From the NCBI GenBank assembly GCA_037447655.1, contig JBBHKE010000855.1:62001-126000 (forward strand): 64,000 bases of DNA, in the 5' to 3' direction. Origin of the DNA: Zygnema cylindricum. Its lineage: Eukaryota; Streptophyta; Zygnematophyceae; Zygnematales; Zygnemataceae. Positions 22,094-34,500 of this stretch are shown in pieces. The position numbers and the translations under genes were made by a program. Below the pieces are notes generated by a model. That model had not been told where the DNA came from. It was given only the letters and a program-made list of their open reading frames with translations, and searched no databases. Position 1 is the stretch's first letter, and each line of letters begins with the position of its first letter.

Positions 22094-25000
22094 ATGGCTA
22101 CAGGAAGTAAATGCCGACGCCGCCTCCCCCAAACAATCAACCCCTGTCTACTAGAAAAGTGCACAAACACTTACGAGATAGCATCTTTCATGGAAGTGCT
22201 TGTTGCAAAATGTCCTTTGAATAATTTGCAGTACGACGCTGATATTGCAGTGACTCAGCCAGTTCTTGCTGAGGATCTAGATATTGTGAGCGAAGGAATT
22301 AACTTACAGACTGAAAAAGGTGATGGACAGGTGGAAGGTATTATTATTCAAGGGGAAGTAAACAGCTGCTTACCAAGGAAGCCTGAAGATGACTCAAAGG
22401 GAATGAAAAGAACCGGGAAAAAAAGCGGAAAAGGGAGAATGGCTCCTCCTCCTGGCACAGACCTCTTTCCACCAAGACATGTCATTATTGCTGCAAGTCA
22501 GAGCTTATTACATAACCAACTCCATGTTATCTTCTCCTGTTTTTTTTTTTTTAATCGTACATTTTCCTGTACGATTACTGTGATTACTGGCCAGTAACGC
22601 CACTAATTGCATGTGTAATTACCCTAAAAGAGTTAAATTGAACATCCTCTTGCAAGAGCTGCACCATCGAGTATTCGTTTGGAGCAACTTGGAGATCTCT
22701 GCGCTAATTTGTGAATTCTAAGGCTTGGGGAGTGTGATCTGGATTACAGCGAATGGTGATTGGCAAAGTACAAAAATACTTCATGACTTGAGCAACCTTG
22801 ATATATGTGAGATGTTAAGACGAGAGACATGCATATACTATGTGAAGCATAAGCTGAGCAAACTACATCTTATGAGTCGCCTCTTCAAGGTGAGTTTTGT
22901 CTTCACTCCCTCTCCCTCTCCCTCTCCCTCTCCCTCTCCCCCTCCCCCTGCCCCTCCCCCTCCCAACGGTCTTTTTAACAATGAATTATTGACGCAGTAA
23001 ACATAGTATTGTACAGAAATCTGTACGGTTTTGTAAACTAGGTGCATTTTCCTGTTTGATTATGGTGATTACTACCCAGTATCGCCAGTAATAGCATACG
23101 TATAATATAGTACACTATATATTATGTATAGTACACTAGAATAGTTGTAATGGGAAAAGCTTTGGGATGTGTATCTTACACCTGGAACCTTTATTGCCTT
23201 CTTTTTTGATGGAAATGCAGATTTTTCCAGGGAAAGGTCCATACGTACAACGCACACCGAGGCTGTTACAGCCTAAGCCTTTACAAGATAATTTCCCTCA
23301 ACAATGTGAGACTATCCTAACAATGACTAAAGTAGGGAGCTCACCAGAGGCTGTCTCGGAGGAGTATGAAACATCAGCTGAGGACGAAGAATGTGGAGAG
23401 ATGGAGATGGAAGCGAATACTCGCAATTCTGTAAATCCATGGCACCATAAGATTGAGCACATAGGCAGTCAACATGGCCAGAACTTGATACCACTCACTC
23501 AAATTCTGGACATGGCATTTTAGTGAATAACAAAAACAACCAGAATATAATTGATGCAGATCGAGTTACGGCATAAATTGGAAGACTGATGGGAAATCAT
23601 CTGCTGGTCTTAAATTGCAGGGACGAAGAGGATGTGAAGTTGGAAAGAGAGAAACCATGACAGACTTGAATGCTGATGATGTAGGGGAACCTCTTTCCTC
23701 ACGATCTATGCGAGAAAAGGAGACCTTGTCTGAAAAACTCTCTCGCATGGACAATGTGGCAACACAGGGGAGCAAAATCAAGGACCGAGCTCGCAAATAC
23801 AACATTGGGCCTGGGGCTGGAGTTAGTAACCCTCTGGATGCCAAAAGTCCTCCCCTTTCCACAGTACTTCCCCCGACTCCTTCTGGGGCTGAACCTCTCA
23901 GAAAGCCGTGTGCAAAAAATAAAACAAGAGATGATGGAATGTTTCGTCAAGTGATGCAAACCCAAAATGGAAAAAGCCCTGGTCGAAGACAATGTCCTAA
24001 CTTGAACTGTGAAAAGTCATTTGGCGATGGTGAAGAGTTTTGTGCTAGTTGTGACTGTTATATATGTCATCTAGTAAGTATTTTTGCACTTTATTAATAG
24101 TCTCTGGTCATTGTTTGGAAGAGGGGTAGGAGGAGGAGTTTTATTGCAGTTGTGTCTTCTTTATTTGGTTAGCAAGAGTTTGCACATTTTTTAGTAGTCT
24201 GCTGGTGGTTGACTTTGAGATTATGGTAGAAAACCGATGAACACTTATAAGCAAGATAAAACAACAAAAAATAAAACTAGTCGTGGAATGTTGTGCATAA
24301 AAAGGGGGGAAGTTTCTAGCGTTTTACTAACCTGTCAATCTTAATCTCTCCAAATCGAGTGTGTGTTTTTTTGACTCAAAATCATACATTGGTGTCAATT
24401 AAATCTCTTAGTTAAGTGGCCCATAATGAGCCATGTGGCAGAAATTATTTTAGTGTAAATCCAATAGATTCTCAACGCTAATAACTCACTAACTCTTTAG
24501 CTGTGGGCGGTGTGGTGTCTTATGAGTCTTTTATTTTTTACTTTCTATATGTGGTTTCTGTGCAGTCAAGGGGAATAAAACGTAGTAGTGGAGAGTGGAT
24601 TCAATGTGAATTTGGGCGCTGTGGACTATGGGCCCACTTGGAGTGTGCCTACAACCGCCAATTGGCTGGTGTCTGGGCTTACCCCGTAGACACATCTTCT
24701 CATGCAAGTTATCGCTGTGGAGGTTGCGGAACGACTGTCAATTTGTTGAGGTGTGAAATAGAGAAAACCTGTTATCTTTTTTCATTTTTCCGACCTGAAT
24801 CTTTTGTCATTTTCCATGGGGAAATCGTTTCATATCCAGCTAGCAAATTGTTAGTAAAAGTAATCAATGACGGAGCTAGAGCATTTGGAGGCATTGTATG
24901 TCAAACAGGCTTGTTCTACTGTCTTCCCGAAGCTTGTGGGTTTGAGAGGTATTAGACGTCCTATCCTATTGCAATGTCTGCTTGTTTTTCTCAATGTCAT

Positions 25001-26025
25001 TTGCTCTTTAGATGGAGACTTCACAGGTCTCAGCCAATGCCTGGCACTTTCTCACTTTCAGTTTGTTAGTTGATTCATACTCATCTATTATTTGGAAACA
25101 TGTTGTTGTTGACGATAATAGTCTACAATGTAGACGGAGATTGAAGGATCTGAGAGGGTTTTATAGGTGAAGGCTGTTCCAGTTGTATTAGACATGTGAT
25201 TGATATTGGCCATAGCCTTAGGAAGTGTGGCAGGAACTTAGGATTTGAGAACGACTCATATTGAGGGCTGCCTTTTGTTAATGGACCAATGCGAGAACTT
25301 TTGGAGTCAGCCCATTCTGCTCGAGTTGTAAAGACTCTCCGACTCAAACTCCACCTAGCTCAGCGTCTATTGCAAGGCTCGAGGAAATTTTATACTTTGA
25401 GTACTCAGGTACAAATTGGTGGATGACTTTTTGATTTTGCGTTTGCCGAGTTGATTCGCCTAAAAGTTTAGCATACATAATCAAATCTGGGAACGGCATT
25501 AACTTTCAGCGGTTGAACGGATGTTCAAATGTCTGTAAAGTAAACTCTCAGGATGTTGACTTAGATTGGAGCTTTTTGGTGCTTTTTTGTTCGATTTTTA
25601 GCAGAAAGACAATTTTTTACCAGAATCAGGATAGGTGTTGTGATAGGTGACAGGTGAAACTCGTTTGTTGATGAAGTTTTTACAATGGTTGAACTGATAC
25701 AAGCCAGTTCCAGAAACATGCGCCTTTTGTGTGTTTTACGTGAAGGTGTTCTATGTTTAACACTGCTGTGTGGTTCCGAGTTACAGACATAGTGGAGAAG
25801 ATATGTGTTTATTTTTAATGGTTGATGATTGTTGTTCTGGTTGGATATTGGAGCTTTATAACCTTTTACTTTGTGTACAGGGTTGACGAGTTTCATAATG
25901 TTTTTTTTTTTGCCTTCTTAACTTATCCTTTTAATTGATAAGGTTTTCCTGTTTTGGGAGGACAATAGGTGGACCTTGCAGTCAAGACCTTGGAAATGGG
26001 GATTGGCTCCTTTGTTTCACCTCAG
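22094..26025 (+). CDS. VIN3-like (VEL) PHD-finger protein, 5' part of a spliced gene
   Basis: VEL proteins bind chromatin and assist Polycomb PRC2 silencing. Exons I can support: the start at 22094 (MATGSKCRRR, donor unresolved); 22750-22889 with LDICEMLRRETCIYYVKHKL, like the VEL N-terminal helical domain, before a strong donor; about 23221-23520, linker; about 23621-24073 with CPNLNCEKSF, then FCASCDCYICHL; 24566-24750 with WIQCEFGRCGLWAHLECAY, then YRCGGCG (together the PHD superdomain); about 25268-25408 with LESAHSARVVKTLRLKLHLA; and 25969-26025 with VDLAVKTLEMGIGSF. The last two match the helices after the PHD finger. The fibronectin III and C-terminal VID domains expected in this family are not found before the retrotransposons begin at 27237. 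The gene is therefore broken, or continues past the window. Exon edges marked about are uncertain. Confidence 0.72.
22903..22962. repeat. (CCCTCT)n tract in a VEL-gene intron
   Basis: About 60 bases of CCCTCT units grading into CCCCTC, starting some 15 bases after the exon donor at 22890. It resembles the tract in PP2C intron 1. Confidence 0.85.
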
Positions 26026-27236
26026 GTAAAGCTCTCCAATGAAATTCTCGTAAGTCAATCGTTTAGTAAGAATTGGAAGGATGGAGAGAAGAGCTTGTAA
26101 GTGTCCTTATTTGTTATATCATCTATGAGATAAGAAACTTTTGGTGTTTGTAAATTCTACACTAAAAATAAAATTAGTTCTTTGACTATAACGGCCAAAT
26201 CCAAGATGCCAGCTAATTAAAGTACTTTATCTTGAGATTCAACAAAAATCTGGCGATGTATTTTGTCAATTTGCACTCTCCCACTGAATTTTTCTTTTCT
26301 GTCACTCTCCCCTCTTTTCTCTCTTTTGTCTTTTTTAATTCCTTTTCCATCTCTCTTGGGCAGGCTTTCTTGCCACTACTTTTGAAACACTTTTTGAACC
26401 ATGTTTATACCTTACCATAAAAATTACAGATTTGTTGAATAAAGATTATTGGAAGGTTATTAAGAAAAAAGCCTATTGTGACTGTGATTATGATCCAGGG
26501 CGTAGTTGAGCAAATCTGATTTAACTGTTGATTGAGGACATTTTTCAAGACCGAACCATTGATGATAAAACCCAGTTCACAAATACAAGTGAATAATGGA
26601 CAGTGATTTTTTAAGTGTGTTTCTAACTGCTTCTCATGGTTACAATGTTTTGAGATTTTTTATGTTTCTCATACTTATCAGTTAAAAAAAGATATTAAAT
26701 ATTTGGTAAAATTGGAGTGTTTTGCAGGGAGTGAAAGAGGCAGTCACGCGTCATTCTGCTGCCCTCAAGTTTTGATATTTCCTCAAAATTGATTTTCTTA
26801 AATTAAGCAAATTGAATAGCTGGTAACTGAGCTGCGCTGTGCTCGTAACTGAGCTGAGCTTAAAAGACCGCTGTGGAGGGTGTAATAATGCAGTCGTTAC
26901 TGAGTGTGACATTTGCTGCTATTCTCTGTCCCTTTTTTTGGTGATCTCTCTCTCTCCCTCTCTCTCTATCCCTCTCCCTCTCCCTCTGCCTCTCCCTCTA
27001 TTTACTTCTCCCTCTCTCTCTTCTTCCCTCCTCCCCCTGTCTCCATCTTGCTCTCCACCGCACTCACATTATTGTACATTTTCATGATTTTTTTTTTCGT
27101 AAGATATATTGAACGAAAAACTTGATAAATTTGACGTATTTGACTATTAACAGAAGCCGTTTTTTATTTTTTTTGCCAAAAGCTGATGTCAAACCGTCAA
27201 CTCACGGATGACCAACTTAAGCTTAAATTGACCGAG
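26026..27236. other. VEL-gene intron or 3' region with a polypyrimidine tract
   Basis: An acceptor-like TTTTGCAG at about 26721-26728 could begin a further exon, but the frame stops after about 15 codons and I do not recognise it. A CT-rich tract lies at about 26945-27055. At 27236 the sequence breaks abruptly into retrotransposon C. Confidence 0.5.
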
Positions 27237-30200
27237 TAAGAAACTCATCAAGCTTCTTATTCCACTGTCGGGGCGCCTGTTTCAAACCATAAAGAGATTT
27301 AATCAGCCGGCATACCTTACTCTCCTCTCCTTCTTCCACAAACCCTTCGGGTTGTCGCATGAAGATCTCCTCTTCCAATTATCCATGCAAAAAGGATGTC
27401 TTGATGTCCATCTGGTGCACTTCCATGTCTTCCGCTGGTGCCAGGCTGAGAAGTATGCGGACGGAGGGAAATCTGACCACTGGGGCAAAGGTTTCATCGT
27501 AGTCAATTCCCTCTTTTTGTGTAAATCCCTTTGCCACTAATCGGGCCTTGTAGCGCTCGATTGTGTTATCTGGGTTCAGTTTTAATTTGAAGACCCACTT
27601 ATAACCGATTGGTTTTCGGTGAGGTGGACAATCCACCAGCTCCCAAGTATCGGCTGCCATAATTGAGGCCATCTCCCCATTGATGGCTGTCTTCCACCGG
27701 TTTCTTTTTGGACAAGTCATCGCCTCTCCATAAGTTTGAGGTTCATCTTGATGAGATAGTTTAGTTACCTTGTTATTAACCTGTTTTTTTTGTAGTCTTT
27801 TGCTACTTCTCCTTCCCCGCTCAAAATCTGAGGCTGGGATAGATGGTTCTCGTGGATTCATTCGAACAAACTCGGCTTCTCCCCTATCCCTTGATTCCGA
27901 ATCAATTTCCACCATGTATTCCGCTTCGGGTAGAGTTGTCACTCGAGTTTCCACAGCCGAGTCCTTTTCGGTCTGATTTGTATCTTCAAGAATGTCATCT
28001 TCTCTAAAACCTGGATAGTTAGGGAGCTCAAAGTTATCGGAATTTTCTGACTCAAATCTGATTTTTAGTGACTTTGTATATTTGAAGGGATCCATAGACT
28101 TTCCTTCATCCATAACTACTAGATGCTTTACTAAGATTATATCTTCCCTTTTTTATATCATAAACTCTATATCTTTTAACATCCTCATCATATCCTAATA
28201 AGTATCCCGGTTTTCCTTTATGATCTAGCTTCCAATTAGACCGATCTGTATCTAGACTGAATACTTGACTGCCAAAAACCTTTAAGTAAGATATGTCTTG
28301 TATTCGACTGGTCCATCTCTCTTAAGGTGTTTGATCTTTTATAGCTGAGGTAAGAACTCTATTTTTGAGGTAATTAGCGCAGTTCATTGCTTTTTCCCAG
28401 AACCTTTTTCCTATCTTCTTATCCGACAACATAATTCTAGCACTATCACTTAGTGTCTTATATAATTGCTCAGCTACCCCATTCTGTTCCGGGTATTCTG
28501 CAACTGTCTTTTGGTGTTGGACCCCATCTTCCCTCAGAAAATCCTCAAACTGGTTAGAAGTATACTCTCCACCATTGTCACTCTTTATTCTCTTGATTGG
28601 AGTTTCATGAAGTTTTTTGCTCCATGCTTTATATTGTCTAAAACAATCCTGAGCTTCCGACTTGTTTTTCAAAAAATACACTCGGGAATACCGAGACCAA
28701 TCATCAGTGATAGTCATCATAAATCTCTTCCCCCCCGGTGAGGGCACTTTAGCTGGTCCCCAAATATCTGTGTGTACTAGATCTAGAATTTTTTCCCCTT
28801 TATAGGTGGTTGTTTTAGGAAAGGGTAATCTGTGTGTTTACCTTGAGCACATCCACTACAATCACTTATATCATCACTCTCACTGAACTGAATCCCTTCC
28901 ACCACACCCATCTTTTTCATCTCTCTTAACTTATCTAGATTCACATGCCCAAGCCTCTTATGCCACATCATAATTTCATGAACACCACTTTAATAAAGTT
29001 TCTTCGTTTCATTACTTAAGATCAGCCTAAACATCCCATGGCTACCTTTCTCAGCAATGAAATAGACATCCTCCTCAAAACTAGCAGTAAAGACTCCTTC
29101 CCTACTGGTAGTGAAAAAACCCTTATCATCTAATATAGATGTAGAAATAAGGTTTTTGTTCAGCTACGGAATAAACAATACATCGGAGAATGTTAATATG
29201 GATGTCTTTCCTTCTACTAACACTTTCACATCTACCAATCCTACAAGAGTAGTGGTGACTATCCTCCCATCCCCGTACTCTATCTCTACGGTGGGAATCT
29301 TTCTTATCTTATTGAACAGGTGCCTATCCTTACACATGTGCATGGAGGCACCTGAATCTATAATCTAGCCTGCTTCACCTTTCAATCCACCGTAAACACA
29401 TTTCTGCCTTCGTGGAATTTTAACCTCATTTTTCGCCTCCAACTCCTCATCCAAAAGGAGCTCATCGTCCTCGTCCTCGGATTCTGCCTCAAGTACCTGT
29501 GTGACAAGGGCCTTTTTCTTTCTTCTCGGGGTACCACCGGTCTGCCCCTCCTTTAACCGAAGCTTGGTTAGATTAGTGCACTCTGCCATATAGTGCCCCG
29601 GTTTGTTACAAAAATGACATAAACCTTTGGGAGCCCTTGGTTCGAACTCGTCAACCTCATTATTCTGCTCCCTCCCCCTATAGATTCCGACCGGTTTCCG
29701 TGAATCCTTGTTCCTCCAATCGGTCGCTGTTGCCAAGGCTTGGCCACTCTTTCCTCCCCTTCGGATCTCAATCGTATTCTCTCGAACGAGAATCATCCCT
29801 ACCACTGAGTTCCATATCCACCTTGAGTCCGGCAAGTCCTGCACACGGTTGACTATGTTCTCGAACTCATCAGGTAACTTCATCAGTAAACAGTTAACCT
29901 TTTCTTTTTCACTAAAAACTTTTCCCGCACTCTCTAGCTCCATGAAGAGTGTAGCAAACTCATTGCAAAAATCCAACATATTTCCCCCTTTGTATACATA
30001 CTCGTTAACTTTCTGATCAGCCAACTGTTGTTGCTGAATCGTACCACTTCGGTACATCTCTATGAGAGCCATCCAAAGATCGGATGCCCTTTCTACCTGC
30101 AAATGAGGACATGCAAGTCCTTGAGTGAGATGGCGTAGGATGAAGTGCTTTGCCGCCATATTGTTGAAGTCCCAGGTTTCAGTATCATTCTCCTCGTTCC

Positions 30201-30487
30201 CGGAATAGGTGACATGAATGCTAAACCAGTTGCTATTGGTGTGGTCGCCTCCTTCTCCTATCCTTTGTCCACCACCTCTCCTTCCTTTGTTTCCTCCGTT
30301 GAAGGTGAATCCTCTTTCCTGGTGAATCTGCTTCCTTTAAACCCTGGAGGAATTCCAAGACTTGATGGACGCCCCAATCGTCCACTCACTATCCCCCAAA
30401 ACCTTTTTTCGCATAGAGCTCCTATCATCATACTTTCCCAGTATATGAAGCCAGTTCCATTAAAGATTGGTACCCTAGAGGGTGGGC
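27237..30487 (-). pseudogene. Gag-Pol of Copia C, interrupted
   Basis: Read right to left: gag with MGPPSRVPIFNG and a UBN2-like core (MAAKHFILRHL), then zinc knuckle CHFCNKPGHYMAEC; a Trp codon turned into TAG just before the protease motif DSGAS (about 29350); the GAG-pre-integrase domain (MWHKRLGHV, CSGCAQGK); integrase with TITDDWSRY, SDNGGEY and QNGVAE; a stop after DQTP (28322); then RT starting WELVDCPPHRKPIG. There are at least two frameshifts (about 30160-30258 in gag and about 28820-28840 in the integrase). It is not functional, and truncated in RT. Confidence 0.85.
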
Positions 30488-30495
30488 CCATAACC
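30481..30495 (-). other. Primer-binding site, anticodon stem-loop type
   Basis: Directly inside the 5' LTR the minus strand reads GGTTATGGGCCCACC. This is the complement of the anticodon stem-loop (GGTGGGCCCATAACC) of plant initiator tRNA-Met, not of its 3' end. The same site recurs at 57299-57313 and, with small changes, at 46209-46223, 59999-60013 and 40378-40392. Confidence 0.75.
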
Positions 30496-31544
30496 TGAAA
30501 CTCTGAGACCTCCATAAGTCCTCAGAGTGGACAGCTTCCAAGAAGCCTCTAGGATAATCCTGACCCCTTTGTGTTTAAGCAAAAATAACTGCCACCCTGG
30601 CAGACAAAAACTCTGACCAACTTCACCCCTGTGAAGACAAGACTCCCCTGAGTCGATAGCAAAAAGAATCTCTGAATTTGCTCCCCTGAGCAGTAAGTTA
30701 TGGAGGGTCAAAGTTCACCTTTTGTACAGAAGCTCTCTGGGAGAGGGGGTCCTATCTTCTAATTTTTCTAAGTCCTATCTCTCTCACAGACTCTATCTAC
30801 TGATGTACGGAACCAATCAGAATTGAGTTCCGTACGCAAAAGTACAGTTGCCGGTGTACTTTATGTACGGACATTGTACGACATGGCCAAAATGTCGACA
30901 CATGTCAAATCCGGATTCGGTGTCATAATCTCCGGAGTTTCCACAATCCAACGGAATTTTGCCACGCGTCATCCGATGTGGCGATGGCCACAAACCGCCG
31001 AAATCTTCCTCCGCGATCTCGGCGCTAATCCCGGCCGTCCGATTAAATTCGGCTTTAATCGTGGCCGTAATAAATACATGCGCGGTATTTGTTTCATTTA
31101 CGAAACAAATGCGCGGTACTGATTTATGTCCGTACCGTAAGTCGTACATTACATATTACTGGATCTATGTATCCCGTAATTAATTCTAGTTAAATGGTTC
31201 ATCGCTTGTATACATACCTAAATAATTATCAAACTATATGCTAGGTAACACTAACGCTAGATGAAACGGCTAAGGCTACCGGCTACTTCGTGTCTGCCGG
31301 CTGGCAGGTACAAGGATCAAATCCTGCCGCCGGCACATACATTTTAATTAAATATATAAACCCTAATATAAAATTCCCGTAAACCTCAGGATAGCCAAGG
31401 TAGCCATGGCTCTAGCTTCCTCTCCAATTTCTCAGTGACTGCGACAAGTTTGAGAGTTGGAGAGAGAAGTTAGAGATAGACTGCCTCGACTTCTATATTT
31501 CTTTTCAGACCTAGAAAATACTAATAAAACCATTAGTTTCTACA
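30496..31544 (-). repeat. LTR a: 5' LTR of Copia C
   Basis: 1049 bp, TGTAGAAAC to TTTCA on the minus strand, same family as LTRs e, f and g. It contains a tRNA-like module (31264-31336) on the opposite strand and relaxed G-box-like words near 30900-30980. Confidence 0.88.
31264..31336 (+). other. tRNA-like module in LTR a, antisense to the element
   Basis: A-box-like ACGGCTAAGGCTACCGG, then a B-box-like GGATCAAATCC (31314-31324) closed as a T-arm by CAGGAT/ATCCTG-type pairing. There is no paired acceptor stem, so it is not a functional tRNA gene. Confidence 0.55.
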
Positions 31545-31550
31545 CTTATC

Positions 31551-34500
31551 ATGAAATTACCAAATGAGTTCGAAAACTTAGTGTACCGAGTACAGGGAAT
31601 GCCTGATAGTTCATGGAAATGGAACATAGTAGTCAGGATGATACTTGTGCAGAAAAACACAATGGAGATTAGGAGAGGAGGAAAGAGCATTCAAGCTCTA
31701 GCAGCAGGAGGGGACCGATGGGGGAACGACCCGAAAAAACCTTATAGAGGGGAGAGAGATCATTCTGGGGGACAAAGGCCCCCAAAGGGTCTTTGTCATT
31801 ATTGCAAAAAGTCGGGACACTTAATTGCAGATTGTGTGAAGCTATCAGAGTTGAGGCTCCAAGAGAACCGTGGAGGGGGTTCTTCCGGAGGGAAGAAAAA
31901 GGCACTTGTGGTTACAAAAGTGTCAAGAGAAACCGAGGACGAGTCCTTTGAGGAGGATAGGGAACTTCTTCTAGACGAGAGTCTGGAGGAGAGGGATTTT
32001 CCTCAGAGGCAAAAGTGTGCCCTTGGAGCAATCCGGGAAGCTCCACAGGAAGGATGGATCATCGACTCAGGTGCATCCATGCATATGTGTCGTGATAAAG
32101 AACTCTTCACTAAGTTAAGAAATATTCCTACTGTAGATATATAATATGGGGATGGGAGAGTGGTTACTACAGATCTAGTGGGATCAGTAGATTTAAAATT
32201 CTAAGTGGAGGGTAAGACTTATATACTTACATTCTCAGATGTACTTTACATTCCTTAGCTGAGTAAAAATCTTGTCTCTACGTCTTTGTTAGATGAGAAA
32301 GAAATTGATACTTTCACTAGAAAGAGAGTCTTCACAGCTAAGTATGGGGATGAAGTTTACTTCACAGCATATAAGGGTAGCCAAGGAATGATTAGGCTTA
32401 ACTTGAGTAATGAAAAGAAGAATGCTTACTATGTTGGTGTTCTTAAGGTGATGATTTGGCATAAGCGGTTTGGGCATGTGCATTTTGATAGGTTAAGGGA
32501 AAATGAAAAAGCTTGGGGTAGTAGATGACATTCAGTTTGGGGATAATGAAATGATGGATGATTATAGTGGTTGTGCTCAAGGTAAGGCTCACTGACTTCC
32601 CTTTCCCAAAGCCGCCACATATAGAGGTGAGAAAGTGTTAGATTTAGTCCACACAGATATTTGGGGACTAGCAAAAGTACCTTCGGTTGGAGGAAAGAGG
32701 TTTATGATGAAAATAACTGATGATTCGTCTAGATACTCTAGAGTCTACTATCTGAAAAATAAGTCTGAAGCATCAACTTACTTCAAAGAATATAAAGCAT
32801 GGAGTGAGAAGTTGCATGAAACCCCTATTAAGAGGATAAGGAGTGATAATGGGGGGGAATATACCTCTAACCATTTTGAGGAATATCTGAGAGATGAGGG
32901 AGTGCAACACCAGAAAACTATACCATATAACCCGGAACAAAATAGGGTAGTTGAGAGGTTGAATAGAACAGTAGGAGATAGTGCATGCAGTATGTTGGCA
33001 GACAACAAAATAGGAAAAAGATTTTGGGCAGAGGCAATGAACTGTGCCAACTATATTAAGAATAGAGTCCTTACCTCAGCTGTAAAGGGAGTGACACCTT
33101 ATGAGAGATGGGTTGGAAGGAAACCAGATACCTCACACCTTAAAGTATTTGGTAGCCAAGTTTACAGTCTTGACACGGATAAGAAAAACTGGAAACTAGA
33201 TGCTAAGGGAAAACCTGGATACTTTGTGGGATATGATGAGGATGTTAAGGGATATTGAGTCAATGACTTAGCAAAGAAAGATATCATCCTGGTCAACACT
33301 TAGTTGTCATGGATGAAGGGAAGTCATTTGACCCCTTCAAATATACAAAGAAGATAAGGATCAGATTTGAGTCCGAAAGTGATGAGAATTCGGTCGTTCC
33401 CGAAAGGGACATGAATGAAACCGTGATTACAGATTCAGGGGAGATCCAAGATACAGGAGACTCACCAGAAACCTCACATACTCCTATGGACTTCGAGGAG
33501 ATAGAAGAAGCGGGACAAGAACCGGTTTCCATGGACAGGGGAGCCGATGAGACAGTGAGAAGAAATCCAAGACTTCCATCCATTCCAGCTTCGGAGTTCG
33601 AGAAAGCAAGGAGGAGCAGCAAAAGGATACATGAAAAACAAGCTGCCCATAAGGTAACTAAGCTATCTCATTAGATGAGCCTCAGTCTTACTTAGAGGCA
33701 GTGAATAGTCTAGAGAAAGAAAGATGGATTAGAGCCATAAATGATGAGATGGATTCTATCATGGAAGCAAATACTTGGGAACTAGCGGATTGCCCTCCAG
33801 ACCGAAAACTTATTGGATGTTAATGGGTATTTAAACTAAAACTGAACCCAGAAAATAACAATTGAGAGGTATAAGGCTCGATTGGGAGCGAAGGGGTTCA
33901 CCCAAAAAGAGGGGATTGACTATGAGGTGACCTTTGCTCCAGTTGTTTGGTTCCCATCGGTAAGGATTCTCCTCAGTCTGGCCGCAGCGGAAGACATGGA
34001 AATATACCAGATGGACATTAAGACTGCATTTTTTAATGGTGTGTTAGAGGAAGAAATTTTTATGAGGCAACCCGAGGGGTTTGTGGAAGAAGGAGAAGTG
34101 AGCAAAATCTGCAGGCTCATAAAGTCCTTATATGGACTGAAACAGGCTCCTCGACAGTCGAATAAGAAACTAGATGAGTTTCTCACCGATCTGGGATACA
34201 TCCGGATCAGCTCTGACCATTCTATCTAAATGTTTGAAGATGAGAATGATGTCATTTTTATTGCAATATATGTGGATGATCTGCTTGTGTTAAGTAAGTC
34301 TTTGGAGAATATCAATAGGCTAAAGAAAGATCTTAGGGACAGATTTGATATGAAGGATTTAGGGGAGGCAAAATATATTTTGGGGATCCAAATGGAGAGA
34401 GATAGGGGGAAGAAGATTATCAGACTTACTCAGAAAGAAACAATAGGTAATATGCTTGAAAAATGCCATATGGAAAATGGTAACAGTTGTACCACTCCCA

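Larger units (their letters stand above)
27237..31544 (-). mobile_element. Copia retrotransposon C, 3' truncated
   Basis: The 5' LTR (30496-31544), primer site, gag, protease, integrase and the first part of reverse transcriptase are present. The element stops at 27237 within the RT stretch corresponding to KLDEFLTGLGY of its relatives. The rest of RT, RNase H and the 3' LTR are missing. Its right flank is the gag of Copia B. Confidence 0.88.

Noticed and set aside
28466-28741. Plus-strand open frame of 91 residues, also found at 51119-51394
   Set aside because: It is the antisense shadow of the integrase; its exact repetition only reflects the identical DNA tract.
31264-31336. Functional tRNA genes in the Copia LTRs
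   Set aside because: The paired 7-bp acceptor stem is missing and the 5' halves are incomplete; they are reported as tRNA-like modules only.
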